Source: JAHEAO01 sp942492375 (GTDB taxonomy: Bacteria; Pseudomonadota; Alphaproteobacteria; Rhodobacterales; Rhodobacteraceae). From it: a stretch of DNA of 64,000 nt. Below, piece after piece: positions 26,391 to 34,560 of the stretch. The position numbers and the translations under genes are program-made. The notes under the pieces are model-generated. The model saw only the letters and a list, made by a program, of their open reading frames with translations, searched no databases and was not told the DNA's origin. The stretch covers positions 1 through 64,000 of the forward strand of contig CALOEL010000007.1 of the NCBI GenBank assembly GCA_942492375.1, given 5' to 3'. Within the stretch, counting starts at the first letter, position 1. Each line of letters starts with the position of its first letter.

Positions 26391-26954
26391 ATGCAGCGCG
26401 ATGTGATCATGGCCGGATTCGGAGGACAGGGGATCCTCCTGATCGGCAAGATGCTGGCCTACGCGGGCATGCACGAGGGCATGGAGGTCTCGTGGTTGCC
26501 CTCCTACGGGCCCGAGATGCGCGGCGGCACGGCCAACTGCACGGTGGTGATTTCCGACAAACCGGTGGGTTCTCCGGTGATCCGCTCGCCGCGCGCAGTC
26601 GTTGCGATGAACCTGCCGTCTCTGGAGAAGTTCGAGCCCGACGTTCGTGAAGGCGGATTGCTGCTCATCAACTCATCCCTGATCAACCGTGGCGTCGAAC
26701 GCGACGACCTGACGGTCATCGAGATCCCAGCTAACGAGGTAGCGTCCGAGCTCGGCAACCCCCGCGGCGCCAATATGGTCGCGCTCGGCGCCTATCTCGG
26801 TGCCACCGATGCGGTATCTGTAGAGAGTGTAATCGAGGTGATCCGCGAGACATTTGCCGCCAAGCCGGCGGTGATCGACGTCAATATCGAGGCGCTGCGC
26901 AAGGGTTACGAGCTCGGCGCCGCCGCAAAGCAACCAGAACCGGTAGAGGTGTAG
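26391..26954 (+). CDS. vorC: 2-oxoacid:ferredoxin oxidoreductase, gamma subunit
   Basis: A 187-residue subunit beginning MQRDVIMAGFGGQGILLIGK, the glycine-rich gamma signature, followed by YGPEMRGGTANCTVVIS. It helps bind CoA and hold the complex together. Start ATG 26391 has GGAGGGG upstream. With vorD, vorB and vorA it gives a complete four-subunit enzyme in the order D-B-A-C. Confidence 0.9.
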   Translation: MQRDVIMAGFGGQGILLIGKMLAYAGMHEGMEVSWLPSYGPEMRGGTANCTVVISDKPVGSPVIRSPRAVVAMNLPSLEKFEPDVREGGLLLINSSLINRGVERDDLTVIEIPANEVASELGNPRGANMVALGAYLGATDAVSVESVIEVIRETFAAKPAVIDVNIEALRKGYELGAAAKQPEPVEV

Positions 26955-26963
26955 GGAGGGTGA

Positions 26964-27446
26964 ATGGCTGAGACCCCGTGCTCCGACCTCCGCAAGGCCG
27001 AGGAGATCCTCGAGCGTTATCCGCAGGAGGAACCGGCTCTGATCCAGGTCCTTCAGGACGTACATCGTGCGTACAACTACCTGCCGTGCGACGTGCTCGA
27101 ACGGGTGGCTGAGGCTCTCGATGTGCCATTGGCCAAGGTCTTTTCGGTTTCGACCTTCTACAAGGCCTTCTCACTCGAGCCCCAGGGCGACACCATTATC
27201 AAGGTGTGCCTGGGCACCGCCTGCCACATCCGCGGTGCCGGCCAGCTGGTCGAGGAGATCGAAAGGCAGCTCGGCGTCGGTCCCGACGAGACCACCGAAG
27301 ATTTCAAGTTCACCGTCAAGACCGTCAACTGCGTTGGAGCGTGCGCGATGGCGCCGTTGGTGATCGTCGGCGAGAAGTATTTTGGGAGCGCCAAACCGGC
27401 ACGGGTTTCCAAGTACCTGGCCGAGGGAGGCGCCGATGAGAATTGA
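26964..27446 (+). CDS. NuoE-like [2Fe-2S] subunit of a NAD(P)-linked complex
   Basis: A 160-residue thioredoxin-fold [2Fe-2S] protein with the four-Cys pattern CLGTACHIRGAG and NCVGACAMAP. It is the NuoE/HndA/HoxE-type partner of a NuoF flavoprotein. GGAGGG is present before ATG 26964. It overlaps the NuoF-like gene by 11 bases. Complete complex I genes are absent, so this belongs to a soluble NAD-linked module rather than NADH:quinone oxidoreductase. Confidence 0.88.
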   Translation: MAETPCSDLRKAEEILERYPQEEPALIQVLQDVHRAYNYLPCDVLERVAEALDVPLAKVFSVSTFYKAFSLEPQGDTIIKVCLGTACHIRGAGQLVEEIERQLGVGPDETTEDFKFTVKTVNCVGACAMAPLVIVGEKYFGSAKPARVSKYLAEGGADEN

Positions 27447-29322
27447 ATCCAAGGACCAGTTCGAGTCGCTCAAGGCGCAGTCCCTCGAGATCGAGGCCAA
27501 CCGCAAACAACAGGTACTGGTGTGCTGCGGCACCGGCTGCCTCGCCTCCGGTTCCAAGGAGGTGGCGGAGGCCTTCGCGGACGAGATCGCCAAACGCAGT
27601 ATGGATGCGACAGTCGATCTCTTCGTCAAATCCACCGGCTGCCACGGCTTCTGCGAACGAGGCCCGCTGGTCGTCCTCAATCCCCAGGGCATCCTCTACA
27701 CCAAGGTCAAACCTGGCCGGGTGGAGGAGATCGTCGAAAAGACCCTGGTCGGTGGCGAAGTCATTCCCGGGCTGCTCTACAAGGATCCGGTTTCCGGCGA
27801 GCGCGTCGAGCAGTATGAGGAAGTGCCCTTTTACAAGAATCAGGTTCGTGTCGCGATGCGCAACATCGGTCGTGTTGATCCCACCGACATTCTCGACGCG
27901 ATATCCCATGGCGCATACTCGGGCGTTGCCAAGGCTCTCTTCGAGATGACTTCGCATGAAGTGATCGGCGAGGTGGCAACCTCGGGCCAGCGCGGTCGCG
28001 GCGGCGCCGGCTTCAACACCGCCCGAAAATGGCAGGCGTGCAAGGACGCGCCCGGCGAGCGGTGTTATGTGCTGTGCAACGGCGACGAGGGAGATCCGGG
28101 CGCCTTCAAGGACCGCTCGATCATGGAGGGCGACCCGCACTCGATCATCGAAGGCATGATCATCGGCGCCTATGCTGTCCAAGCCAATGAAGGATGGATC
28201 TATGTTCGAGACGAGTACCCGCTGGCGGTGGTCAACCTGACGATTGCCATTCTCGAAGCTGAAAAGTACGGTCTGCTCGGCAAAGACATCATGGGTTCTG
28301 GTTTCGATTTCGACATCAAGATCTCGCGCGGTGGCGGCGCCTTCGTCTGTGGCGAGTCCTCGGCCCTGATGCGCTCTCTCGAGGGCAAGACCGGCGAGCC
28401 GCGCGCCAAGTACGTGCACTCGACGGACAAGGGGCTCTTTGACCTGCCGACGGTTCTCAACAACGTCGAGACCTGGGCAGGGATTGGCGCCATCATCGAT
28501 CGCGGCGGTGCGTGGTTCGCGTCCATGGGGACCGAGAGATCGAAGGGGACCAAGGCATTCTCGCTGGTCGGCAAGGTCAAGAACACCGGCCTCATCGAGC
28601 TGCCGATGGGCACCACTCTGCGTCACATCATCTACGACATTGGTGGCGGGATACTGAAGGACCGGCCCTTCAAGGCGGTGCAAACCGGCGGCCCCTCTGG
28701 TGGCTGCGTCCCGGAGGAACTGCTCGACCTGCCGGTCGACTATGAGGAGCTGACCGAGGCCGGTTCGATGATGGGTTCGGGCGGCATGATCGTCATGGAC
28801 GATCGCACCTGCATGGTCGACGTGTCGCGCTTCTTCCTCGCCTTCCTCGAAGAGGAGAGCTGTGGCAAGTGCACGCCGTGCCGCGAGGGCCTCAAGCAGA
28901 TGCTCCATGTCTATGACCGGATCATCGCCGGCAAAGGTATGGATGGCGATATCGAGCTGATCGAAAGACTGGCCGCCGGCATGCAGCTTGGCAGCCTGTG
29001 CGAGCTTGGGAAGTCCGCGCCCAACCCGGTGCTGTCGACCCTGCGCTATTTTCGCTCGGAGTACGAGGCCCACATCACGGATCACGCTTGTCCGGCCGGT
29101 ACCTGTCGCGAACTCACGGCGTTTGAGATCATGGACGACTGCGATGGCTGCCACCTGTGCTTCAAGGCCTGCCCGGTGGACGCCATTGCCGTGGTCGTGA
29201 AGGAGCTGCACGTGATCGACCACGAGGCCTGCATTTCGTGCGGCGCCTGCCTCGATGTCTGTCCGACGGATTCGATCCGGACATTCCCGAAGCATGAGCT
29301 CGAGAAGGCGGAGGTGGAGTGA
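27436..29322 (+). CDS. NuoF-like FMN/NAD-binding subunit with extra ferredoxin domains (HndC/HydB type)
   Basis: A 628-residue multidomain flavoprotein. Residues 20-110: thioredoxin-like [2Fe-2S] domain (CCGTGCLASGS, TGCHGFCERGP). Residues about 180-430: NAD/FMN fold with RGRGGAGFNTARKW, NGDEGDPGAFKDRS and GGGAFVCGESSALMRSLEG. Then SLBB and the NuoF [4Fe-4S] motif ESCGKCTPCREG. The C-terminus adds two more [4Fe-4S] clusters, CDGCHLCFKACP and CISCGACLDVCP. This layout is that of electron-bifurcating hydrogenase and NADH:ferredoxin modules, not complex I. ATG 27436 is chosen for spacing after GGAGGCG. Confidence 0.9.
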   Translation: MRIESKDQFESLKAQSLEIEANRKQQVLVCCGTGCLASGSKEVAEAFADEIAKRSMDATVDLFVKSTGCHGFCERGPLVVLNPQGILYTKVKPGRVEEIVEKTLVGGEVIPGLLYKDPVSGERVEQYEEVPFYKNQVRVAMRNIGRVDPTDILDAISHGAYSGVAKALFEMTSHEVIGEVATSGQRGRGGAGFNTARKWQACKDAPGERCYVLCNGDEGDPGAFKDRSIMEGDPHSIIEGMIIGAYAVQANEGWIYVRDEYPLAVVNLTIAILEAEKYGLLGKDIMGSGFDFDIKISRGGGAFVCGESSALMRSLEGKTGEPRAKYVHSTDKGLFDLPTVLNNVETWAGIGAIIDRGGAWFASMGTERSKGTKAFSLVGKVKNTGLIELPMGTTLRHIIYDIGGGILKDRPFKAVQTGGPSGGCVPEELLDLPVDYEELTEAGSMMGSGGMIVMDDRTCMVDVSRFFLAFLEEESCGKCTPCREGLKQMLHVYDRIIAGKGMDGDIELIERLAAGMQLGSLCELGKSAPNPVLSTLRYFRSEYEAHITDHACPAGTCRELTAFEIMDDCDGCHLCFKACPVDAIAVVVKELHVIDHEACISCGACLDVCPTDSIRTFPKHELEKAEVE

Positions 29323-30086
29323 TGCCGACGCTGACGGTCAATGGACGGCGGGTCAAGGTGGACTCTGACGCCACCCTTCTCGATGCTGCGCGCGCGGCCG
29401 GGGTCGAGGTTCCGACCCTTTGCCAGTTCGACGGTCTCGAACCGTGGGGCGGTTGCCGCCTGTGCGTCGTCGACATGTCGCAGGCTAACTGGGACGACGA
29501 CTGGTTCAAGGTCGTCACTGCCTGCAACCATCCAGTAGCTGAGGGAATGACGGTCGTGACCGACTCCGAGCGGATCGTCGAAACCCGCCGGGTGGTCCTC
29601 GACCTCCTGCTGGCCCGCTGCCCGGACACGCCGTTGATCCAGCAACGGGCTCTCGAGTACGGCATCGAGCAGACCTCCTATACGCCCAACCCCGACCCCG
29701 ATGACTGCATCCTCTGCGGTCTCTGCACCCGGGTCTGCGACCACATCGGGGTCTCCGCCATCTCTTCGATCAACCGCGGCTGGGGCCGCGAGATCGCGCC
29801 ACCATTCAATGAACCGCCGCCGGACTGCATCGGTTGCCTGGCCTGCGCCGAGATCTGTCCGACCGATTGCATCCCGTTCGAGACTTCGAATGCTCGTCGC
29901 AAGATCTGGGGCAAAGAGTTCGAGATGCTGCGTGATCCCGAGACCGGAGAGTCAGTGATCACGAAGGAGCAGGCGAAGCATTTTGCCGAGCGAAGTGGTG
30001 TGCCGATGACCTACTTTGAGACATCGGACAGGAGCAAACGAAAGGTGATGGCGAAAACATTCGAAAAGCTGCAGGTGGTGAAATGA
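29322..30086 (+). CDS. NuoG-N-terminal-like iron-sulfur subunit ([2Fe-2S] plus two [4Fe-4S])
   Basis: A 254-residue protein beginning MPTLTVNGRRVKVDSDATLL, a plant-type [2Fe-2S] ferredoxin with VPTLCQFDGLEPWGGCRLCV, then CDHIGV-type and CILCGLCTRVC and CIGCLACAEICP clusters. It corresponds to the N-terminal quarter of NuoG or of the HydA accessory domain and lacks a molybdopterin or hydrogenase domain. It overlaps the NuoF-like gene by one base. Together with the preceding two genes it looks like a NAD-linked diaphorase attached to the 2-oxoacid oxidoreductase. Confidence 0.85.
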   Translation: MPTLTVNGRRVKVDSDATLLDAARAAGVEVPTLCQFDGLEPWGGCRLCVVDMSQANWDDDWFKVVTACNHPVAEGMTVVTDSERIVETRRVVLDLLLARCPDTPLIQQRALEYGIEQTSYTPNPDPDDCILCGLCTRVCDHIGVSAISSINRGWGREIAPPFNEPPPDCIGCLACAEICPTDCIPFETSNARRKIWGKEFEMLRDPETGESVITKEQAKHFAERSGVPMTYFETSDRSKRKVMAKTFEKLQVVK

Positions 30087-30102
30087 CGATCTTCGACGGA
30101 AG

Positions 30103-30145
30103 CGGTGCCTGGCTTTCGGTGCCTGGCTTCAGCCTGGCACCGTGG
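30103..30145. repeat. GGTGCCTGGCTT hairpin
   Basis: GGTGCCTGGCTT occurs twice and the second copy folds against AGCCTGGCACC (GGTGCC-T-GGCT / AGCC-T-GGCACC). It lies between the NuoG-like and polyferredoxin genes. Confidence 0.6.
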
Positions 30146-30159
30146 GAGGGAGCCGACGC

Positions 30160-30630
30160 ATGCGCATGATCTACAAAGTGTCCGTCGAACGGTGCATTGC
30201 CTGTGGAAAATGTGAGCTGGCCTGCGCCTTTGCGCACGGTTCGGAAGGCCGGCCGGCCAAGACCCGCATCAACATCCACCGCCGAGGTCCCGAACTGGGC
30301 ACGCAAATCGTCTGCTTCCAGTGCGACGACGCTGCCTGCGTGGCCGTCTGCCCGACACAGGCGTTGGTCCGCAACGGTGAAACCGGCGCCATCGAGATGG
30401 TGCGATCGCGCTGCATTTCCTGCCGGATGTGTGTTGCAGGCTGTCCCTTTGGCAATATGCTGTGGGACGAGACCTATCATTGCGTCCAGAAGTGCGACCT
30501 CTGCGGCGGCGATCCTCGCTGCGTGCCCTTCTGTCCGACCGGCGCGATTGCATGGGTTCCGATCGAGGAAGCCGCTATTCCGCCTGAGCCTCTGGATAGG
30601 GAAACGCTCGTTTTTGAGGGTGGCGCGTAA
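30160..30630 (+). CDS. Polyferredoxin, HycB/CooF-type electron-transfer subunit
   Basis: A 156-residue protein with four [4Fe-4S] cluster motifs: CIACGKCELAC, CFQCDDAACVAVCP, CISCRMCVAGCP and the CxxC group CDLCGGDPRCVPFCP. The type typically links a dehydrogenase or aldehyde oxidoreductase to other carriers. Its partner here is most likely the upstream oxidoreductase/diaphorase. Start ATG 30160 has GGGAGGG upstream; 30166 is possible. Confidence 0.85.
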   Translation: MRMIYKVSVERCIACGKCELACAFAHGSEGRPAKTRINIHRRGPELGTQIVCFQCDDAACVAVCPTQALVRNGETGAIEMVRSRCISCRMCVAGCPFGNMLWDETYHCVQKCDLCGGDPRCVPFCPTGAIAWVPIEEAAIPPEPLDRETLVFEGGA

Positions 30631-30659
30631 TTGGGCGCGGAGACGGAGACGGAGACAGG

Positions 30660-31175
30660 ATGATGACGCAGCCAAACGATGATATTCGTGAGATTCTGAA
30701 AAAGGCGTATCAAATCGAGGTCGACGGTTACACCTTTTACACGATGGCGGCCGACCGGGCCTCGAAGCCCGCCGTGCAGGAGCTCTTCGACAAGCTCGCC
30801 CGTGACGAGGTCCAACACAAGTCCTATCTGCAATCCGTGATCGGTTCGTACGAAGAAAAGGGCCTCCGAGCGTTCAACGTCAATCTCCGCGATCCGGACC
30901 TCAAGGCCTTCACCGGCACCATCTTCACCGATGAGTTCAAACAACAGGCCCACGGCGCCGACTTCGAGCTCGGGGTTCTGTCGATCGGGATGACGTTGGA
31001 GACCAACGCCATTAAATATTTTTCGGACGCGGCCGAGAACACCTCCGAGCAGGAGGTGCGCGAGTTCTACCAGTTCCTCGCCGACTGGGAGAAGGAGCAC
31101 CTCGAGACCCTGCGATCGCTCTACAACGGCGTCCGCCAGGACTTCTGGTCCGACGGCGGCTTCGCTCCATTTTGA
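30660..31175 (+). CDS. Ferritin-like / rubrerythrin-type diiron protein
   Basis: A 171-residue four-helix bundle of the ferritin superfamily. Candidate diiron ligands are seen in EVDGYTFYTMAAD, RDEVQHKSYL, ETNAIKYFSDAAE and DWEKEHLETL. There is no rubredoxin domain. Such proteins reduce peroxide or store iron. Last gene of the redox operon and a plausible oxygen-protection factor for its Fe-S enzymes. Start 30660 or 30663; a GGAGAC triplicate precedes it. Confidence 0.8.
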   Translation: MMTQPNDDIREILKKAYQIEVDGYTFYTMAADRASKPAVQELFDKLARDEVQHKSYLQSVIGSYEEKGLRAFNVNLRDPDLKAFTGTIFTDEFKQQAHGADFELGVLSIGMTLETNAIKYFSDAAENTSEQEVREFYQFLADWEKEHLETLRSLYNGVRQDFWSDGGFAPF

Positions 31176-31235
31176 CGCGCGTTGGAGCTTCGTCGACACC
31201 AAATTGGCGCGCAGCGACAGGTGGTCGCCGGCCGA

Positions 31236-31271
31236 TTGACAAGACTATAAAATCGACCTATATTATGGTCA
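31236..31271 (+). promoter_or_regulatory. Promoter and palindromic operator of the toxin-antitoxin pair
   Basis: TTGACA (31236-31241), 17 bp, TATATT (31259-31264). The -10 region lies in an imperfect palindrome, GACTATAAAAT ... ATATTATGGTC (about 31244-31271, nine of eleven arm bases match). Phd-family antitoxins bind such sites to repress their own operon. Confidence 0.55.
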
Positions 31272-31280
31272 GGAGCAATC

Positions 31281-31547
31281 ATGAACACGGTGACTCTTTC
31301 TGATGCCAAAACCCATCTCGCACGCCTGCTTTCGGAGGTGACCGAGCTGGGTGAGCGGGTGGTCATCACCCGTTCGGGCCGGCCGGCCGGGATGCTTCTC
31401 TCGGTCGACGAGTACGAAGGACTGTTGGAGACCCTGGAGATCCTCGCCGACGCCGACATGGCGGACGCCGTGCGTCGAGGCCTCGAGGAGGCCGAGCGCG
31501 GCGACACGTTGTCGCATGACGAGGTCTGGGGTGCTCTGGAAGATTAG
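31281..31547 (+). CDS. Phd/YefM-family antitoxin
   Basis: An 88-residue antitoxin starting MNTVTLSDAKTHLARLLSEV, then VVITRSGRPAGMLLSVDEYE, the standard Phd/YefM DNA-binding half. The C-terminal part (ADAVRRGLEEAERGD) would wrap the toxin. AGGAGC precedes ATG 31281. It overlaps the toxin gene by 17 bases. Confidence 0.88.
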   Translation: MNTVTLSDAKTHLARLLSEVTELGERVVITRSGRPAGMLLSVDEYEGLLETLEILADADMADAVRRGLEEAERGDTLSHDEVWGALED

Positions 31548-31806
31548 CTACACGAAGTCGGCCGCGAAGGCCCTTCGCGGTCTCGATCCCCAGGTCAGAG
31601 CCAAGGTCCGGGCAGCGATCGAGAAGCTGACCGAGGACCCGACCCGCGGCAAGCCGCTCCGACTCACACTCCGCGGCCTCCGCTCGTGGAGGACGGGGGA
31701 CTGGCGCATCGTCTATCGGGCCACGCAGGAAAAACTCGAGATCCTCGTCATTGCGGTGGGCCACCGGCGCGAGGTCTACGACGCCATACGGGACAAGCTG
31801 AAGTAG
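31531..31806 (+). CDS. RelE/ParE-superfamily toxin
   Basis: A 91-residue protein from GTG 31531 that reads ISYTKSAAKALRGLDPQVRAK, RLTLRGLRSWRTGDWRIVYR and VIAVGHRREVYDAIRDKLK. This is the RelE-type fold with the late YR and H/R residues expected of an mRNA interferase. It could instead be a gyrase-targeting ParE; the sequence alone does not settle this. The overlap with the antitoxin gene ensures coupled translation. Confidence 0.85.
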   Translation: MLWKISYTKSAAKALRGLDPQVRAKVRAAIEKLTEDPTRGKPLRLTLRGLRSWRTGDWRIVYRATQEKLEILVIAVGHRREVYDAIRDKLK

Positions 31807-31919
31807 TTTCGCCTTTGCGCTCTTGGCGGTTCAAATGGGTGGGTGGATGGTGCCCGACATCTGCGTCCATCTGCGTGATCTGCGGTTTCTTGGACGCCTG
31901 CAACGAGAAATGCGGAGGG

Positions 31920-32035
31920 GCATCGACGACACAGGTACCACCTTCACACTTGTTGCACTCGTGGCGCTTGTTGCTTGAGCACGGTATGAATGCAACAGGT
32001 GTGAAGGTGGTACCTTGCACAACGAAGCGAGAAGC
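31920..32035. repeat. GGTGCCAC-type palindrome, member 1
   Basis: 24-base arms starting GGTACCACCTTCACAC at 31934 and ending at 32014 match with one mismatch around a 33-base loop. Flanks CGACGACAC and ACGAAGCGAGAAGCGC are shared with the other members. The gap 31807-32104 contains this palindrome, an ATCTGCGTCCATCTGCGTG repeat near 31858 and a TACAAT (32078-32083) that may serve the next gene. Confidence 0.8.
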
Positions 32036-32104
32036 GCTGCCCGGGTGGACTCTTCGAAGCGGAAAGCGCTGACCAGTTACAATGCTCCGACCGAAGGAGG
32101 ACTC

Positions 32105-32359
32105 ATGGACCTGAAGGAACAGTTCGACGCGGCGATCGCGAAGGCGGGGGGTCTTCCCAATCAGTCCAACGAAAAGCTCCTCGAGCTCTACAGTCTCTTC
32201 AAGCAGGCGACGGTTGGTGACGTCGAGGGCGATCGCCCGAGTGGGTTCGATTTCCGTGGCGCGGCCAAGTACGACGCGTGGGAGAAACGACGCGGTATGT
32301 CATCCGACGAGGCCAAACAAGCTTACGTCGATCTCGTCGATCAGCTCGCCGCGGGGTGA
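32105..32359 (+). CDS. Acyl-CoA-binding protein (ACBP)
   Basis: An 84-residue ACBP four-helix protein. It reads LKEQFDAAIAKAGGLPNQSN, LLELYSLFKQATVGDVEGDR, the family segment FRGAAKYDAWEKRRGMSSDE and AKQAYVDLVDQLA. ACBPs bind long-chain acyl-CoA esters in the cytosol; they are common in eukaryotes and occur in scattered bacteria. GAAGGAGG lies before ATG 32105. No fatty-acid genes are adjacent. Confidence 0.9.
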   Translation: MDLKEQFDAAIAKAGGLPNQSNEKLLELYSLFKQATVGDVEGDRPSGFDFRGAAKYDAWEKRRGMSSDEAKQAYVDLVDQLAAG

Positions 32360-32371
32360 GGTCGAACTGGA

Positions 32372-33877
32372 ATGACGGATCCGGTCACAGTTGACGGACG
32401 CACCCTTGGTATTGCCGGGGTGGAGGCGGTGGCGCGCCGCGGCGCGGGCGTTACGCTCGATTCCGAGGCGCGCGAAAAGGTGGCCCAGGCGCGTGGGGTG
32501 GTCGAGGACATCCTCGACTCGGGCGAGGTTGTCTACGGCATCAACACCGGGTTCGGCAAGCTCGCCGAAGTCCGAATTTCATCGGATCAGTTGGAACAGT
32601 TGCAGCTCAATCTCCTGCGATCGCACGCGTGTGGAGTAGGCGAACCGTTTGCCGAGGACGTGGTGCGGGCGATGCTGTTGCTGCGCGCCAATGTCCTGGC
32701 CACCGGCCACGCCGGCTGTCGGCCGCTGGTGGTCGAACGGATCCTCGAGCTCCTCGAAGCCGGTGTCCATCCGGTGGTGCCGAGCCAGGGCTCGGTCGGC
32801 GCATCCGGTGACCTCGCGCCACTCGCGCATCTGGCGCTGGTTCTGGTGGGCGAGGGTGAGGCGATCGTCAGCGGTGAGCGCCTTTCCGGTGGTGAGGCGC
32901 TGGTGGAAGCAGGTTTTGAACCTCTCCACCTCGAAGCCAAAGAAGGTCTCGCGCTGATCAACGGTACTCAGGCGTCGGCCGCAGTCGGTGCGCTGGCCAT
33001 CGCCGACGCTCGCCGCCTGCTCGATGCTGTTGACGTGATCTGTGCCCTGACCCTCGACGCCATGGCCGGGACCGACGCCGCTTTCGATCCTGCGGTGCAT
33101 GCGGCGCGACCCCACCCCGGACAGGGCGTCAGCGCGGCCCGGCTGCTCGATTTGCTGGTAGGCTCGGAAATTCGCGAGTCACATCGCGAGTGCGGAAGGG
33201 TGCAGGACGCATATTCCCTTCGCTGTTCACCACAGGTGCATGGCGCCGGCCGCGATGCCCTCGAGCACGCCCATCGGGTTTTGGAGATCGAACTCAATTC
33301 GGCCACTGACAACCCCATGGTCTTTGCCGAGGGCCGGCTGATCTCCGGCGGCAACTTCCACGGTGCACCCATCGCAGCGGTCTTCGATTATCTGGCGGCG
33401 ACGCTCACCGATGTTGCTTCGATCTCCGAACGCCGGCTTGCGCGGATGGTCGACACAGCCCTTTCGGGTCTGCCCCGTTTTCTCTCGCCAGACGCCGGTC
33501 TCAACTCGGGTTTCATGATGGTCCAGGTCTCGGCGGCGGCGCTGGTGTCGGAGTGCAAGACCCTTGCACACCCGGCCTCGGTCGACTCAATCCCGACATC
33601 AGCCGGCCAGGAAGACCATGTCTCGATGTCCACGTGGGCGGCCCGGAAACTTGCACGGGTCGTGGAGCTGACCCAGCAGGTTCTGGGAATGGAGTATCTG
33701 GCGGCGGTCCAGGCGCTCGAGTTCCAGCGCCCGCTACAGACCTCGCCGGCGCTCGAAATCGCTGCCTCCATGTTGCGTAAAAAGGTGCCGCGGCTCGAAG
33801 ATGACCGCTTCATGGCGTCGGATATCGAAGCCGCGGCGAACCTCGTCCCAACGCTCGGCCCCCTCGCCGACCAGTGA
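32372..33877 (+). CDS. hutH: Histidine ammonia-lyase
   Basis: A 501-residue lyase that removes ammonia from histidine to give urocanate, the first step of histidine degradation. The MIO cofactor is formed from Ala-Ser-Gly at residues 144-146 in SVGASGDLAPLAHLALV. Other signatures are YGINTGFGKLA near residue 55, LINGTQ, QDAYSLRCSPQ and NPMVF. No other hut gene is present, so a tyrosine or phenylalanine lyase cannot be fully excluded. Start ATG 32372 is 12 bases after the ACBP stop codon. Confidence 0.92.
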   Translation: MTDPVTVDGRTLGIAGVEAVARRGAGVTLDSEAREKVAQARGVVEDILDSGEVVYGINTGFGKLAEVRISSDQLEQLQLNLLRSHACGVGEPFAEDVVRAMLLLRANVLATGHAGCRPLVVERILELLEAGVHPVVPSQGSVGASGDLAPLAHLALVLVGEGEAIVSGERLSGGEALVEAGFEPLHLEAKEGLALINGTQASAAVGALAIADARRLLDAVDVICALTLDAMAGTDAAFDPAVHAARPHPGQGVSAARLLDLLVGSEIRESHRECGRVQDAYSLRCSPQVHGAGRDALEHAHRVLEIELNSATDNPMVFAEGRLISGGNFHGAPIAAVFDYLAATLTDVASISERRLARMVDTALSGLPRFLSPDAGLNSGFMMVQVSAAALVSECKTLAHPASVDSIPTSAGQEDHVSMSTWAARKLARVVELTQQVLGMEYLAAVQALEFQRPLQTSPALEIAASMLRKKVPRLEDDRFMASDIEAAANLVPTLGPLADQ

Positions 33878-33889
33878 GAAGCGCGTAGA

Positions 33890-33960
33890 GGCGTCGAGGG
33901 GGACGCCTCGGGGCAAACAATGCGAAGGGGGCCTGCACGTCGAAGCGGGAGCGCTGCCAA
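33890..33960. repeat. Half-site of the GGTGCCAC palindrome family
   Basis: GGGGCAAACAATGCGAAG and CACGTCGAAGCGGGAGCGC match the right halves of the members at 36600 and 41690, but the left arm is missing and the GTGGCACC end is degraded. The hutH stop is 13 bases upstream. Confidence 0.55.
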
Positions 33961-34058
33961 GAAGCGCGTTCCAAGAAAAATTCCCGTCCACCCGCAACCT
34001 CGCCCACTCCAAGCTCGTCTAAAGAACTGAACGAAGGGTCGCCGGAAAGGAGCGAGCG

Positions 34059-34505
34059 ATGGAGTTTCTCGGATTCACGATACTGGTGCTCGGGCTGATC
34101 GGCGCCAGCATGCTCAGGAGGCATCTGCGCGAGGCCAAACAGCTCAAGCTGCGCCAGATCATCCACGAAGAAAGGTTGAAGGCGATGGAACACAACACAC
34201 CGCTACCGGAGGTGGACGATGTCGCGCTGGGCGGGCAGTTCTTTGATAATCCCAATGATGGCGCCAGAAACGAGGGACACACATTGGCGCTGTCCATCCT
34301 GTGGGTTCGTATGACCGCCCTTTGCATCGGGTTGGCGTCCTTTTTCGGCGGGATAGCGACCTGCGCCGGGTTTTACCTGGCCAAGGACCCCGAGTTCTCG
34401 AACTACTGGGCCATGGGATTGATACCGACACTCGTCGGGCTGGGATTGCTGATCTTTTATATGATGTCACGGTCATTTGCAGGACAGGCTGCGAAGAAAG
34501 TGTAG
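34059..34505 (+). CDS. Small membrane protein upstream of the ECF sigma gene
   Basis: A 148-residue protein with hydrophobic segments at about residues 3-19, 85-110 and 118-140 and a basic juxtamembrane stretch (LRRHLREAKQLKLRQIIHEE). No catalytic motif is seen. Its position directly before the sigma factor, and the small membrane protein after it, suggest one signalling unit. AAGGAGCG precedes the ATG. Confidence 0.65.
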   Translation: MEFLGFTILVLGLIGASMLRRHLREAKQLKLRQIIHEERLKAMEHNTPLPEVDDVALGGQFFDNPNDGARNEGHTLALSILWVRMTALCIGLASFFGGIATCAGFYLAKDPEFSNYWAMGLIPTLVGLGLLIFYMMSRSFAGQAAKKV

Positions 34506-34560
34506 GGCAGAGTTGGGTGTGAACGCCGTTCTGAGCGACAGCCTCGGCTGGTTCTTCGCC

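Noticed and set aside
27325..29295. 656-codon open frame opposite the NuoF-like gene
   Set aside because: Shadow of a clearly conserved flavoprotein; no family resemblance.
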